Positions 26,621 through 35,017 of a stretch of DNA of 51,009 nt are shown piece after piece (within the stretch, counting starts at the first letter, position 1; each line of letters begins with the position of its first letter). Both the position numbers and the translations under genes were made by a program. Below the pieces are notes generated by a model. It was not told where the DNA came from, did no database searches, and worked only from the letters and a program-made list of their open reading frames with translations. The DNA lies in NCBI GenBank assembly GCA_934635045.1, contig CAKTZA010000021.1, positions 1 through 51,009 of the forward strand. Direction: 5' to 3'. This stretch comes from an uncultured Kiritimatiellota bacterium (GTDB lineage Bacteria > Verrucomicrobiota > Kiritimatiellia > RFP12 > UBA1067).

Positions 26621-27031
26621 ATGCGTCATCAGAGAGTCATGAAGAAATTTGGGCGCTCTTCGAAGCATCGCAAGATGCTCATGAAGAGCCTTGTCACCAA
26701 CCTCATCCTCGCGGAGTCGATCAAGACGACCCTGCCGAAGGCCAAGGAAGCGCGCAAGGACGCGGACAAGATCGTGACGGTCGCCAAGAAGGGCGATCTC
26801 GCGGCCCGTCGTCTCGCGGCCTCCCGTCTGCTCGACCCAAAGGCCGTGCAGAAGCTCTTCGACAAGATTGCGCCGTCGATGAAGGACCGCAAGGGCGGCT
26901 ACACCCGCATCGTCAAGCTCGGCACGCGCCGGGGGGATGCGGCGGAAATGTGCGTCCTCCAGTGGGTCACGGCGGGCGAACCCGCCGCCGAGAAGCCTGC
27001 CGAGGCCGCGCCGGCCGCCGAGGCCAAGTAA
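26621..27031 (+). CDS. rplQ: 50S ribosomal protein bL17
   Basis: A 136-residue large-subunit protein near the exit tunnel. The family start RHQRVMKKFGRSSKHRKML is clear, and RRGDAAEMCVLQWV marks the C-terminal core. An Ala/Glu/Pro tail of about 20 residues (EKPAEAAPAAEAK) resembles the N-terminal extension of uS11 in the same operon. It starts 12 nt after rpoA. Confidence 0.97.
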   Translation: MRHQRVMKKFGRSSKHRKMLMKSLVTNLILAESIKTTLPKAKEARKDADKIVTVAKKGDLAARRLAASRLLDPKAVQKLFDKIAPSMKDRKGGYTRIVKLGTRRGDAAEMCVLQWVTAGEPAAEKPAEAAPAAEAK

Positions 27032-27070
27032 TTCACCTCCAAAGCCAATCTCGAAAGGGGGTGTGTGACA

Positions 27071-27274
27071 ATGGCAATCGTGCTTAAGCTCAAGAAGGGC
27101 GAGTCCGTCGAACGCGGTCTCAAGCGTCTGAAGAAGGTTCTCGACAAGGAGGGCCTCATCAAGAAGCTCCGCGACGACCGCTACTTCGAGAAGCCGTGCG
27201 TGAAGGCGCGCAAGAAATCGCAGCGCGCCCGCATCCGTAACCGCAGCCGTCGCGGCCGCATGGAGCTCAATTGA
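27071..27274 (+). CDS. rpsU: 30S ribosomal protein bS21
   Basis: A 67-residue basic protein needed for efficient initiation on mRNA. VLKLKKGESVERGLKRLKK and the Lys/Arg-rich C-terminus RARIRNRSRRGRMELN fit bS21. The ATG at 27071 is preceded by AAAGGGGG; a GTG at 27065 would add two residues. Being the last gene of the alpha operon is unusual, since rpsU is commonly next to dnaG/rpoD. A strong terminator follows. Confidence 0.93.
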   Translation: MAIVLKLKKGESVERGLKRLKKVLDKEGLIKKLRDDRYFEKPCVKARKKSQRARIRNRSRRGRMELN

Positions 27275-27298
27275 GCTTGCGGTCAGCGCAGTCAGGAA

Positions 27299-27338
27299 AG
27301 GCAGGGCGTGCGAGTGAGTCGCGCGCCCTGTCCTTTTT
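27299..27338 (+). terminator. Intrinsic terminator of the ribosomal operon
   Basis: CAGGGCGTGCGA (27302-27313) pairs with TCGCGCGCCCTG (27319-27330), a 12-bp stem with one G-U pair and a 5-nt loop, followed by TCCTTTTTC. It lies 25 nt after rpsU and just before the convergent regulator gene. Confidence 0.92.
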
Positions 27339-27358
27339 CATTCCCTGCGGCACAGGCC

Positions 27359-28543
27359 TTAGGCGTTTCCCTCGCGCCAGATTGACATGGAAAGGCCGAA
27401 ATGCCGGCGGAACAGGGCCTTGAGCGTGTTGGGGTTCTCCCAGCCGCAGTCGGCGGTGACCTGGTCGATTGTGTCGCCGGTCGCGCGGAGGCGCCGCTTG
27501 ACCTCCTCCAGCCGGATGCGGATGATCGCGTCGTGCACGGTCTCGCGCTGGAGTCCCTTGAACCGCAGGTCGAGGAGCGAGCGCGAGACCTTCAGGTGTC
27601 GGGCGACGTCCGGCACGGAAACCTTTCGCGTCGCGTTGCGCTCGATGAAGGCGAGGGCACGCTGGATCATCTTGCCCGTGTGGGAGAGCGGAACGGTCGA
27701 GCCGCGCAGGACGACCTGCCGGACGCCGACGAGGACGACACCGCCCGTCGGCGGACGCCTCGCCCGCGTGTGCGTCATCGCGCGGTCCAGCAGCTGCGCA
27801 GCCATGCGGCCCTCCCGCTTGAAGTCCGGCTGGACGGACGAGATCGTCGGCTCGGCGTTCTCGCAGAGGATCGGATCGTTGTTGACGCCAAGGAGTCCGA
27901 TGTCCTTCGGGATTTCAAGCCCCGCGTCCCGGCAGACGCCGATGACCTCGTAGGCGCGGTCGTCGCAGGCGGCGAGGATCCCGCAGGGCTTCGGCAGCGT
28001 GCGAAGCCAGACGCGAAGCGCCGACTTGCTTTCCGTCTGGTCGCGAAAATGCGTGCTGTCGAACATGCGGGCGATGAAGCCCGCCTTCTCCAGCGTGTCG
28101 CGGAAGCTCCGCCCGCGCTCGCGGCTCCAGTCGTCGTCCGTCGGATAGCCGACGTAGCCGTAGCTCTTGTAGACGCCCTGTTGAAGGAGGGTGTTCGCCG
28201 CCGTCCGCCCCACCTCCTCGGCGTCGCTCTTGACCGTCAGGATGTCCGGGCGCGCCGCGAAGGCGGCGGATTCGACGTTCATGAGCACGGTCGGCAGGGA
28301 GGTGTCCGCGAGGGCTCGAAAGGCGTCCTCGGCGCCGGGCAGTCCGACGATGAAGCCTGTCGCGCCGCGCGCAATCTCCTTGCGGACGGTCTCGGCCGTG
28401 AACTCGTGGAGGGTGCGGTAGATGGCGAGATTCCAGCGCGGGCCTTCCGAGAGGTATTCGAAGATGCCGTTGAGCTTGTCCTGCCCGGCGATGCCGGCCA
28501 TGCGCAGGGCGACGACGACGTGCTTGGGCCTGTTGGTCTTCAT
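27359..28543 (-). CDS. XylR-type transcriptional regulator (sugar-binding + AraC HTH)
   Basis: A 394-residue regulator. The sensor domain covers about residues 8-275, with LPKPCGILAACDDRAYEV, LLGVNNDPILCENAEPTISSV and DFKREGRMAAQLLD. The AraC-type helix-turn-helix pair spans about 290-390, with VPDVARHLKVSRSLLDLRFK and VTADCGWENPNTLKALFRRHFG. The -10 TATAAT (28557-28552) lies 8 nt before the ATG and overlaps the stop codon of the upstream regulator gene, so the mRNA is predicted to be leaderless. Its targets are probably the adjacent polysaccharide genes (inference from position). Confidence 0.9.
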   Translation of the reverse strand: MKTNRPKHVVVALRMAGIAGQDKLNGIFEYLSEGPRWNLAIYRTLHEFTAETVRKEIARGATGFIVGLPGAEDAFRALADTSLPTVLMNVESAAFAARPDILTVKSDAEEVGRTAANTLLQQGVYKSYGYVGYPTDDDWSRERGRSFRDTLEKAGFIARMFDSTHFRDQTESKSALRVWLRTLPKPCGILAACDDRAYEVIGVCRDAGLEIPKDIGLLGVNNDPILCENAEPTISSVQPDFKREGRMAAQLLDRAMTHTRARRPPTGGVVLVGVRQVVLRGSTVPLSHTGKMIQRALAFIERNATRKVSVPDVARHLKVSRSLLDLRFKGLQRETVHDAIIRIRLEEVKRRLRATGDTIDQVTADCGWENPNTLKALFRRHFGLSMSIWREGNA

Positions 28544-28551
28544 GCGCGGAC

Positions 28552-28557
28552 ATTATA
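28552..28557 (-). promoter_or_regulatory. -10 box of the downstream regulator, embedded in the upstream gene's stop
   Basis: On the minus strand TATAAT is formed by the last codons and TAA stop of the gene ending at 28553. It is 8 nt from the ATG at 28543. Confidence 0.65.
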
Positions 28558-29695
28558 CCATATCGCCGCTTTGATTCATTTGCGCCCGCGCGCGCCATGC
28601 GCCCATGGTCAGCCCCGTCTCGGCCTTGAACGTGTTGGCGAACGTGGGGACTGAGGCGTAGCCGCACAGGGAGGGAATGGCCGAGAGCTGGACGCTCGGG
28701 TTCGCCAGCAGGCGCTGGGCGGCCTCGATCCGGACGCGGCGGATCTCGCCGCGGATGGTGGCGCCGGTGGACTCCCGGAAGCGCAGGTCGGCCAGGCTCC
28801 GCGAGCAGCCCATGACCGTCGCGACGGTCGCGGTCGAGAGGTTGGGGTCGGCGTAATGCGCGATCATGTAGTCGACGGCCCGCGTCACGCGGGCGTCCTT
28901 CCGGAGATAGGCGCGGGTCGAGGCGCGCTTCACGATGCCCCGGGGGCCGAGAAGCGCGGTCTTGGGGCGCAGCTTCGGGTTCTGCGCGATCTGGTGCAGC
29001 GTCGCCATCGCGAGGTAGCCGCAGCCCTCGAAGTCGAGATGCACGCTCGTGAGCGTGGGGCTCGTGTGCGTGCAGATGAACTCGTCGTTGTTGATCCCGA
29101 CGACGCGCAGGTCGGTCGGCATGTCGATGCCGGCCTTGTTTGCGGCGTTGATCGCCTTCTGCGCGATCTGGTCGTTGGCGGCCAGGAGCCCGCAGGGCTT
29201 GGGCAGCGCGGCCAGCCGCGCGGGCAGCTCCAAGCCGTCGTCAAGGATCGTGCAGGCCGCGCCCAGCCCGCCAAGCGCCTGGACGAAGGCCCGCTCGCGC
29301 TCGTCGCTCCAGAACGCCTTGCGGGAGTATCGGACGAAGGCGTAGTGACGTGGCGAGGCGTGCGCGAGCTCCCGGAGGGCGAGCCGGACGGCCGAGGCCG
29401 AGTCGTTGCTGATGTACCACTTGCCGTCGGTCGCGGTCTGCGGGTTCTGGTCGATGTAGACGGTCGGGATTCCGTCCAGAAGACGCGTGGGGTTCCGGCC
29501 GATCGCGAGGCCGCGCTCGACGATGCAGCCGAGGGGCTGCCATTTCGCGAGGGCCTTGCGGACGTCGCGCGGCCGGAGGTTCTGCTCGACCAGCTGGATG
29601 GCCCAGCGCGAGGCCTCAAGATAGCGGAGCGCCCCGGCGATCTTCTCGCGGGAAGACGGCCTGGCGGACGTCTGGAAGAAAAGGATCGTGTCCAT
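28553..29695 (-). CDS. XylR-type transcriptional regulator divergent from the GH28 locus
   Basis: A 380-residue regulator related to its two paralogues in the window. The sensor domain (about 1-265) has LPKPCGLLAANDQIAQ, VVGINNDEFICTHTSPTLTSV and DFEGCGYLAMATL. The C-terminal AraC helix-turn-helix (about 275-370) has VATVMGCSRSLADLRFRE and IPSLCGYASVPTFANTFKAETG. The ATG at 29695 was chosen from the length of the paralogues; the open frame continues upstream through antisense sequence. A -10 TATACT (29709-29704) lies 8 nt before the ATG with no ribosome-binding site. The tandem operator at 29721-29760 overlaps its -35, suggesting autoregulation. Confidence 0.9.
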   Translation of the reverse strand: MDTILFFQTSARPSSREKIAGALRYLEASRWAIQLVEQNLRPRDVRKALAKWQPLGCIVERGLAIGRNPTRLLDGIPTVYIDQNPQTATDGKWYISNDSASAVRLALRELAHASPRHYAFVRYSRKAFWSDERERAFVQALGGLGAACTILDDGLELPARLAALPKPCGLLAANDQIAQKAINAANKAGIDMPTDLRVVGINNDEFICTHTSPTLTSVHLDFEGCGYLAMATLHQIAQNPKLRPKTALLGPRGIVKRASTRAYLRKDARVTRAVDYMIAHYADPNLSTATVATVMGCSRSLADLRFRESTGATIRGEIRRVRIEAAQRLLANPSVQLSAIPSLCGYASVPTFANTFKAETGLTMGAWRARAQMNQSGDMV

Positions 29696-29703
29696 GGCCG
29701 GAT

Positions 29704-29709
29704 AGTATA
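29704..29709 (-). promoter_or_regulatory. -10 box of the divergent regulator
   Basis: TATACT on the minus strand, 8 nt from the ATG at 29695, predicts a leaderless transcript. Confidence 0.65.
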
Positions 29710-29720
29710 CCACAGAATCC

Positions 29721-29760
29721 GTTGGCGAAATTGATAAAATTTTGTTGGCGGAAGCGATAA
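29721..29760. promoter_or_regulatory. Tandem direct-repeat operator in the divergent promoter
   Basis: GTTGGCGAAATTGATAA (29721-29737) and GTTGGCGGAAGCGATAA (29744-29760) match at 14 of 17 positions with a 23-bp period, about two helical turns. This is the arrangement AraC/XylR proteins bind. Repeat 1 covers the regulator's -35; repeat 2 ends next to the -35 of the GH28 gene promoter. Confidence 0.75.
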
Positions 29761-29776
29761 CCGCAGCACGGGGGGA

Positions 29777-29787
29777 TATGATAGAAT
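29777..29787 (+). promoter_or_regulatory. -10 region of the GH28 gene
   Basis: Two overlapping candidates, TATGAT (29777-29782) and TAGAAT (29782-29787), lie 12 and 7 nt before the ATG at 29795. Spacing from the operator favours TAGAAT. No good -35 is present, consistent with an activator-dependent promoter. Confidence 0.55.
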
Positions 29788-29794
29788 ACGCGCC

Positions 29795-31210
29795 ATGAAA
29801 AGAAAGGACGCAATGACGGACATCCGGGCAGGAAGGACACTTTGCCTCGCGGTCGCCTCGCTGGCGGCGGCCGTCGGCTTCGCGCGGGACTTCGACGTCC
29901 GGCGCTTCGGGGCCACCGGCGACGGCGCGTCCGACGACACGCGCGCCGTCCAGGGGGCGATCGACGCCGCCGGCGCGGACGGGGGCGGGCGCGTCCTCCT
30001 CTCGAACGGCGTCTACCGCTGCGGCTCGCTCTTCCTCGCGAGCGGCGTTGACCTGCACCTCGCGGCGGACGCCCGCCTGCTCGGGTCGGACGACCCGGCG
30101 GACTACGTGCGCCGCCCGCCCCTCCGGCACGCCGACCCGGCGAAGATGCCGCGCAACGACGGCGCGGCGCTGCTCACGGCGGACGCGTGCCGGAACGTCT
30201 CGATCACGGGGACGGGCGTCATCGACGGCAACGGGCTGGCCTTCGTCGAGGAGAAGCCGGACCCTTCGCGCGGCGTCTGGCGGCACTGGCTCTCGCGGCT
30301 CGGGCTGGGGGACCGCAATCCGGAGTGGGACTGGACCGGGTGGCGCTACCGGCGCCGCACGGACCGCGTGCCGCCGCCGCGCGTCGTCATGCTGCTCGGC
30401 TGCTCGGACGTCGCCGTGCGCGACGTGACGATGACGAACCAGCCGGCGGGGTGGAGCTACTGGGTCAGCGACTGCGACCGCGTGACGTTCGAGCGGGCGA
30501 AGATCCTCGCGGACGTCCGCTATCCGAACAACGACGGCATCCACGTCAACGCCTCGCGCGATGTCCGCGTCTCGGACTGCGAGATCGAGACGGGCGACGA
30601 CTCGATCGTCGTGCGGGCGAACTGCGTGACGCTGAAGGAGAACCGCCCCTGCGCGCGCGTCCTGGTGCGCAACTGCCGCCTGCGCTCGTTTGCCAACGGC
30701 ATCCGCCTCGGCTGGGTGAACGACGGCACGATCCGCGACGTCACGTTCCGGGACATCGAGATCCACGACTCGGCGACGGGCATCGGCCTCGTCCTGCCGC
30801 CGCCCGACTGGTCGCCGTCGGACTGCGGGCGCGAGGCGACGCGCATCGAGGACGTCGTCTTCGAGAACGTGACGATGGACCGCGTCTACGCGCACCCGCT
30901 CCTCTGCTACGTCCATGACGGCGCGTCCGTCGCGGCCGTCCGCCGCCTGACGTTCCGGAACGTGCGGTGCCGGGCGCTGGAGCTGCCGTTCGTCCTCGGC
31001 CGGCCCGACGCGCGCTTCGCCGACTTCCGCTTCGTCGGCTGCCGTTTCGAGAAGGTCGCGCCGACGGCCTTCCCCGAGGCGCGCTGGGACCGGCAGGGGG
31101 CGGCCGCCTGGGACCGCCACCCGGAAGGCTCGTTCGCCCACGCCGACGGCTTCGTCTTCGAGGACACGCGCCTGAGCGCCTTCGCCGGGCGGGCGGACGG
31201 GGGCGAGTAG
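29795..31210 (+). CDS. Secreted GH28-type (polygalacturonase-like) beta-helix glycosidase
   Basis: A 471-residue secreted enzyme. After a signal peptide it begins DFDVRRFGATGDGASDDT, the standard start of GH28/pectate-lyase-like beta-helix proteins. Catalytic motifs are NNDGIH (the NTD-type motif) and TGDDSIV (the DD motif). The usual GHG is replaced by FANGIRLG, so activity or specificity may differ. Two starts are possible: 29795, leaderless from the -10 box, or 29813, with AAAGGA upstream. It heads the 29.8-41 kb locus behind the tandem operator. Pectin-like or other uronate glycosides are plausible substrates. Confidence 0.85.
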   Translation: MKRKDAMTDIRAGRTLCLAVASLAAAVGFARDFDVRRFGATGDGASDDTRAVQGAIDAAGADGGGRVLLSNGVYRCGSLFLASGVDLHLAADARLLGSDDPADYVRRPPLRHADPAKMPRNDGAALLTADACRNVSITGTGVIDGNGLAFVEEKPDPSRGVWRHWLSRLGLGDRNPEWDWTGWRYRRRTDRVPPPRVVMLLGCSDVAVRDVTMTNQPAGWSYWVSDCDRVTFERAKILADVRYPNNDGIHVNASRDVRVSDCEIETGDDSIVVRANCVTLKENRPCARVLVRNCRLRSFANGIRLGWVNDGTIRDVTFRDIEIHDSATGIGLVLPPPDWSPSDCGREATRIEDVVFENVTMDRVYAHPLLCYVHDGASVAAVRRLTFRNVRCRALELPFVLGRPDARFADFRFVGCRFEKVAPTAFPEARWDRQGAAAWDRHPEGSFAHADGFVFEDTRLSAFAGRADGGE

Positions 31211-31269
31211 CCCCGGGCGGAACGCGAAAAGTCAAGGCTTCGTCACGCAAGGAAAAGGAAACAGGAGAC

Positions 31270-34194
31270 ATGAAAGCAAGAGACAGTCAACGGCCGCAGG
31301 CCACGGGAAGAAGGACAACGCGCGCGCGCCGCCTGCTGTGCCTGGCGGCCGCGGCCGCCCTGGCGGCGGGCCTTCGCGCCGAGACGCCCGTCGTCGAGGA
31401 AAGCCTCTCGGACTTCCGCCCCGCGCGGCGCGCGAGCTGGTGCCCCTGGCGCGCCCTGCCGGAGAAGACCCGGTACGGATGCCGCATCGAGCTCGACCCG
31501 GTCACGAACAAGGTCGTCCACCAGACGCTCTGCGGCTACTGGTTCCCGGCCTACGTGGCGAGCGAGCGGGTGCGCGTCTCCTTCCGCTACCGCGGCGACG
31601 CGCGCAAGCTCGAGTTCCTGCTTGACCTGAGCGGCCCGAACGAGAAGCCCCTCCCCGGGCAAGTCAAGACGCCCTACCTCGTCAGGCCGCTCGTGCCGAA
31701 GACCGCCTGGCAGGACTTCTCGATCGACATCGACTGGCCGCACCTCGACTACTGGGGCCACCACGTGATGCGCGTGATCGCCTACGGCGACGGGGCGCGC
31801 GCGTCGGTCGAGCTCGCCGGCATCGACATCCGCGAGCTGCCGCCCGAACGGCCGCGGGGTCGCCCGCTCCTGGTCGGCGGCGCGCGGGCGACGGAAGTCG
31901 CGATCCTCGACACGGGCGACGCCTTCCGCCACGAGGAGGACCTGCGCGCGGCGCGCCTGTTCCGCTACGTGCTCTACCTGAACGGCGGCGACTACCTGCC
32001 GGTCCGCACGGCGAAGGCGCTCGGCGAGATCGGCGCGCGCGCCGTCCTCGTCGGCACGGCCGCCGAGAGGGCGGGGCTCTTCACGGCGGCGGACCTCGGG
32101 ACGGCGCTCAAGCGCCACAGCGGCGCGTGCGCGTTCCGCGCGAAGGGGACGCGCCTCGGCATCACGGGCGAGCTGCCCGTCGGCGTCGCCTACGGCGCCT
32201 TCGCCTTCTGGCGCGAGCTGGGCGTCGAGTACCTCGGCAACATGAAGTGGCGGCGCGCGCCGGGCGCGGCGTTCGCGGCGCCCGACGGCTTCGGACGCGC
32301 GATCGAGCCGGCCGTCGCCTATCGCGGCGAGAACTGCCGCAACGAGCTCGGCCTCATGCCCGAGCTGCGCGGGCGCTGCTACACGACGCGGACGCACTGC
32401 ACGTATTCCGAGGGCTGCTGGAAGAAGGACATCGGCGTCGACCACAACATGTGCTCGGGGCTCGTCTCGCTGGAGGAGTTCGCGAAGACGCGGCCGGACT
32501 TCTTCGCGATGCGCAAGGACGGCACGCGCATGACGGACGTGAAGCCCTGGGTCGTCCAGTACTGCATGTCGAACCGGGACCTCGCGGACCTCTGCGCCGC
32601 GCGCGTCCTGGAGATGATGCGCCTCCATCCCGAGGCGCGCCTCTTCCCGATCTCGCCGGGCGACGGGACCGGGAACTCCTGCAAGTGCCCGGCCTGCGCG
32701 GCCGAGCCGATCACCGACATCTGGATGCGCTTCGTCAACCGCATCGCCGAGCGGACGTCCCGGGAGTTCCCCGACAACTTCATCGACATGTCGATCTACG
32801 CCGACAGCATCGTGCCGCCGAAGTCGGTGAAGCCCCATCCGAACGTCTGCGGGCACTACTGCCCGTATATCCAGTCCTACTGGCCGAGCATGATGGTCTA
32901 CGAGGACCCGTCGAACGACGAGGGCTGGAGGCAGATCGCGGCCTGGCGGAAGCTGTTCCCGCGCCTGCGGCTCATCCTCTACCCGTCGCAGTGCGGGCAG
33001 AACTTCCACATCTGGCCGAGCGTCGACTCGGACAACCGCATGATCGCCGACTTCGCGCGCCATCGCGCGCTGAGCGTGCGCTACTTCGGCTATGCGGTCG
33101 CGCGGGGCGCCTCGATGCCGCAGACGCCGGGCTTCTGCGACCTGCGCCTCTATCTCGCGACGCGCGTGGAGGAGAACCCCGACTACGACACGGAAAGCGG
33201 CGCGCGCGACTTCATCCGCGACTTCTACGGCGCGGCGGCGCCGGAGATGGCGGCGTACTACGGCCTCTTCCGCGCCGAGGCCGCGCGGCGGCACTGGATC
33301 CAGAACTGCGAGCAGCGCCTGAAGGGGTTCGTCACCAAGGAGTTCGCGGCGAAGTGCCTGCCGCTCCTGGACGCGGCCGAGGCGAAGCTCCGGGACGACC
33401 CCGTCAACCTGCCGGCCGTCCTCCACGAGAAGCAGAACTTCCTCTGGACGTATCTCGACGGCGTCAACCGCGGCTGCGGCAACGTCTCGCGGGCCGAGTT
33501 CCCCGAGTGGGCGCGCCGCGTCGCGGACTTCTGCCGGATTTGCCGCGACACGGGCATCACCTACATCACCTACACCACCTTCCCGAAGTGGTTCCATGAC
33601 ATCGCGTTCCTCGACTTCGAGGTACCGCGCGGCACGGCCTGGTTTGACGTCCCGGCGATCCGGGCGGTCATCGCCGACCCCGAGAAGGGCCTGGGCAAGG
33701 ACTTCCCGACGCTCCAGAAGACCGTCCCCGGCGGCTACGAGATCCCCGCGCGCGGCATGGCCGGCGGGCAGTTCGCGCAGTCCTCCTGGCGCCGCGCGGC
33801 GCCGGCCGACGAGCGCACCCTGCGCCGCCCGACGAGCGGCTACGGCCTTGCGGTGACGCGCCTCAGCTTGAAGCGGCGCCCGGAGAAGGACGTCGTCCTG
33901 CGCGTGACGGGAATCGACAACGACCATCCGCCGGTCGCCGAGATGTCGCTGGCGGTCAACGGGCGGACGGTCTACGCCGGCAAGGTCCCGTGGAAGAAGG
34001 ACGCCTGGTCGGCCGAGCCGTTCACGGTCCCGGCGGACGCCCTGACGGCGGGCGAGAACGAGATCGAGCTCCGCAACGTGACGGGAGACGGCGACGAGAA
34101 GGACGGTGAGTGCGGCGAGCTGTTCCGCGCCACGCACAACTACTACTGGGGCTGGTATTCGGTCGAGAAGCTCGTTTTCGAGGGCGTCGAATGA
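31270..34194 (+). CDS. Secreted DUF4838 protein, putative glycoside hydrolase
   Basis: A 974-residue secreted protein. The signal peptide (RRLLCLAAAAALAAGLRAE) starts about 20 residues in. An N-terminal beta-sandwich region (about 45-195) precedes a GH67/hexosaminidase-like small alpha/beta domain (about 205-330) and the DUF4838 barrel (about 345-720), with FPISPGDGTGNSCKCPAC and the YCPYIQSYWP stretch. A C-terminal beta domain (about 850-970) resembles carbohydrate-binding modules. The AGGAG-preceded ATG at 31270 was chosen; the frame is open further upstream inside the GH28 gene. The enzymatic activity of the family is not settled. Confidence 0.82.
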   Translation: MKARDSQRPQATGRRTTRARRLLCLAAAAALAAGLRAETPVVEESLSDFRPARRASWCPWRALPEKTRYGCRIELDPVTNKVVHQTLCGYWFPAYVASERVRVSFRYRGDARKLEFLLDLSGPNEKPLPGQVKTPYLVRPLVPKTAWQDFSIDIDWPHLDYWGHHVMRVIAYGDGARASVELAGIDIRELPPERPRGRPLLVGGARATEVAILDTGDAFRHEEDLRAARLFRYVLYLNGGDYLPVRTAKALGEIGARAVLVGTAAERAGLFTAADLGTALKRHSGACAFRAKGTRLGITGELPVGVAYGAFAFWRELGVEYLGNMKWRRAPGAAFAAPDGFGRAIEPAVAYRGENCRNELGLMPELRGRCYTTRTHCTYSEGCWKKDIGVDHNMCSGLVSLEEFAKTRPDFFAMRKDGTRMTDVKPWVVQYCMSNRDLADLCAARVLEMMRLHPEARLFPISPGDGTGNSCKCPACAAEPITDIWMRFVNRIAERTSREFPDNFIDMSIYADSIVPPKSVKPHPNVCGHYCPYIQSYWPSMMVYEDPSNDEGWRQIAAWRKLFPRLRLILYPSQCGQNFHIWPSVDSDNRMIADFARHRALSVRYFGYAVARGASMPQTPGFCDLRLYLATRVEENPDYDTESGARDFIRDFYGAAAPEMAAYYGLFRAEAARRHWIQNCEQRLKGFVTKEFAAKCLPLLDAAEAKLRDDPVNLPAVLHEKQNFLWTYLDGVNRGCGNVSRAEFPEWARRVADFCRICRDTGITYITYTTFPKWFHDIAFLDFEVPRGTAWFDVPAIRAVIADPEKGLGKDFPTLQKTVPGGYEIPARGMAGGQFAQSSWRRAAPADERTLRRPTSGYGLAVTRLSLKRRPEKDVVLRVTGIDNDHPPVAEMSLAVNGRTVYAGKVPWKKDAWSAEPFTVPADALTAGENEIELRNVTGDGDEKDGECGELFRATHNYYWGWYSVEKLVFEGVE

Positions 34195-34973
34195 ACGGGA
34201 GGCTCCTTTTCGCGGCGCTGGCGCTGGCCGGCGCGCTCGGCCTCGAGGCCGGGGAGGGGCGGCTCGTCCGCTTTGACGTCGGCAAGGCCCGCGTCGACCT
34301 GAACCCGTCCGGCGCCAACGTCGCCCCGACCGTGCGGGTCGGCGCGCGCGTCTTCCAGGTCGGCGCCGCGGTCAGCGGGGACCTTCTCGAGGGGCGGCGC
34401 GACGTCCGCGTCCGCTCGCGGCTCACGACGGACTACGCGACGGAGCGGCTGGCGCGCGGAGGCGTCCGCGTCGCCTATGCGCGCGAGCTCGCTCTCGCGC
34501 GCGAGCCGGCGGACGGGGCCCCTGTCGTCGGGCGCGTCGAGACGGCGCTCGTCTTCGAGGACGGCCGCGTCCGCGTGCGGACGGTCGTGACGCCGGCGGA
34601 GCCCGGGCGCTTCCGCCTGCGCGCCGGGCAGCCGTTCCGGCAGTCGGTCTACCTGCCCGTCGAGCCGTGGGCCGGCTGCGAGGTCCTCACGACGGCGGCG
34701 GACGGCGCGCTTCGCCGGGCGCGCTTCCCGACGCGCGCGGCCTTCGAGCCGAAGGCCTGGGGCCTCAACACGGGGCATCCGGGCGTGAAGACGGTCGAGC
34801 TGGGCTTTGCCGACTTCGCCTTGCGCCTTCAGGCCGGGAAGACCGCCGATTTCCGCGTCAACCGCTACCGCGACGGCCTTGACCTCGACGGCGCGTACGC
34901 GAACGCGGACACGATGCACGCGCCGCCGTGGTCAGGCGCGCTCGCGTGGGAGTTTACGATCGAGTGCCGCTGA
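34191..34973 (+). CDS. Secreted protein of unknown function
   Basis: A 260-residue protein with a short signal peptide (MNGRLLFAALALAGALGLEA), otherwise predicted to be all beta. The ATG overlaps the stop of the DUF4838 gene (ATGA), so the two are translationally coupled. No known family was recognised. The strand-rich sequence with RVRTVVTPAEPGRFRLRAGQ resembles sugar-mutarotase-like or carbohydrate-binding beta-sandwiches. A role alongside the DUF4838 enzyme is inferred from coupling only. Confidence 0.65.
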   Translation: MNGRLLFAALALAGALGLEAGEGRLVRFDVGKARVDLNPSGANVAPTVRVGARVFQVGAAVSGDLLEGRRDVRVRSRLTTDYATERLARGGVRVAYARELALAREPADGAPVVGRVETALVFEDGRVRVRTVVTPAEPGRFRLRAGQPFRQSVYLPVEPWAGCEVLTTAADGALRRARFPTRAAFEPKAWGLNTGHPGVKTVELGFADFALRLQAGKTADFRVNRYRDGLDLDGAYANADTMHAPPWSGALAWEFTIECR

Positions 34974-35017
34974 CCGGGAACGGGCAGGGCCGAACAGGGA
35001 ACAGGAGGGAAATGAAC

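Noticed and set aside
29696..31141. N-terminal extension of the minus-strand regulator (open frame up to 31141)
   Set aside because: The extension is antisense to the GH28 gene and Arg-rich. Paralogues begin at the sugar-binding domain, and a -10 box sits just before 29695.
31243..34137. A 964-codon minus-strand frame opposite the DUF4838 gene
   Set aside because: Antisense shadow: no family features, and the plus-strand protein has a signal peptide and known domain.
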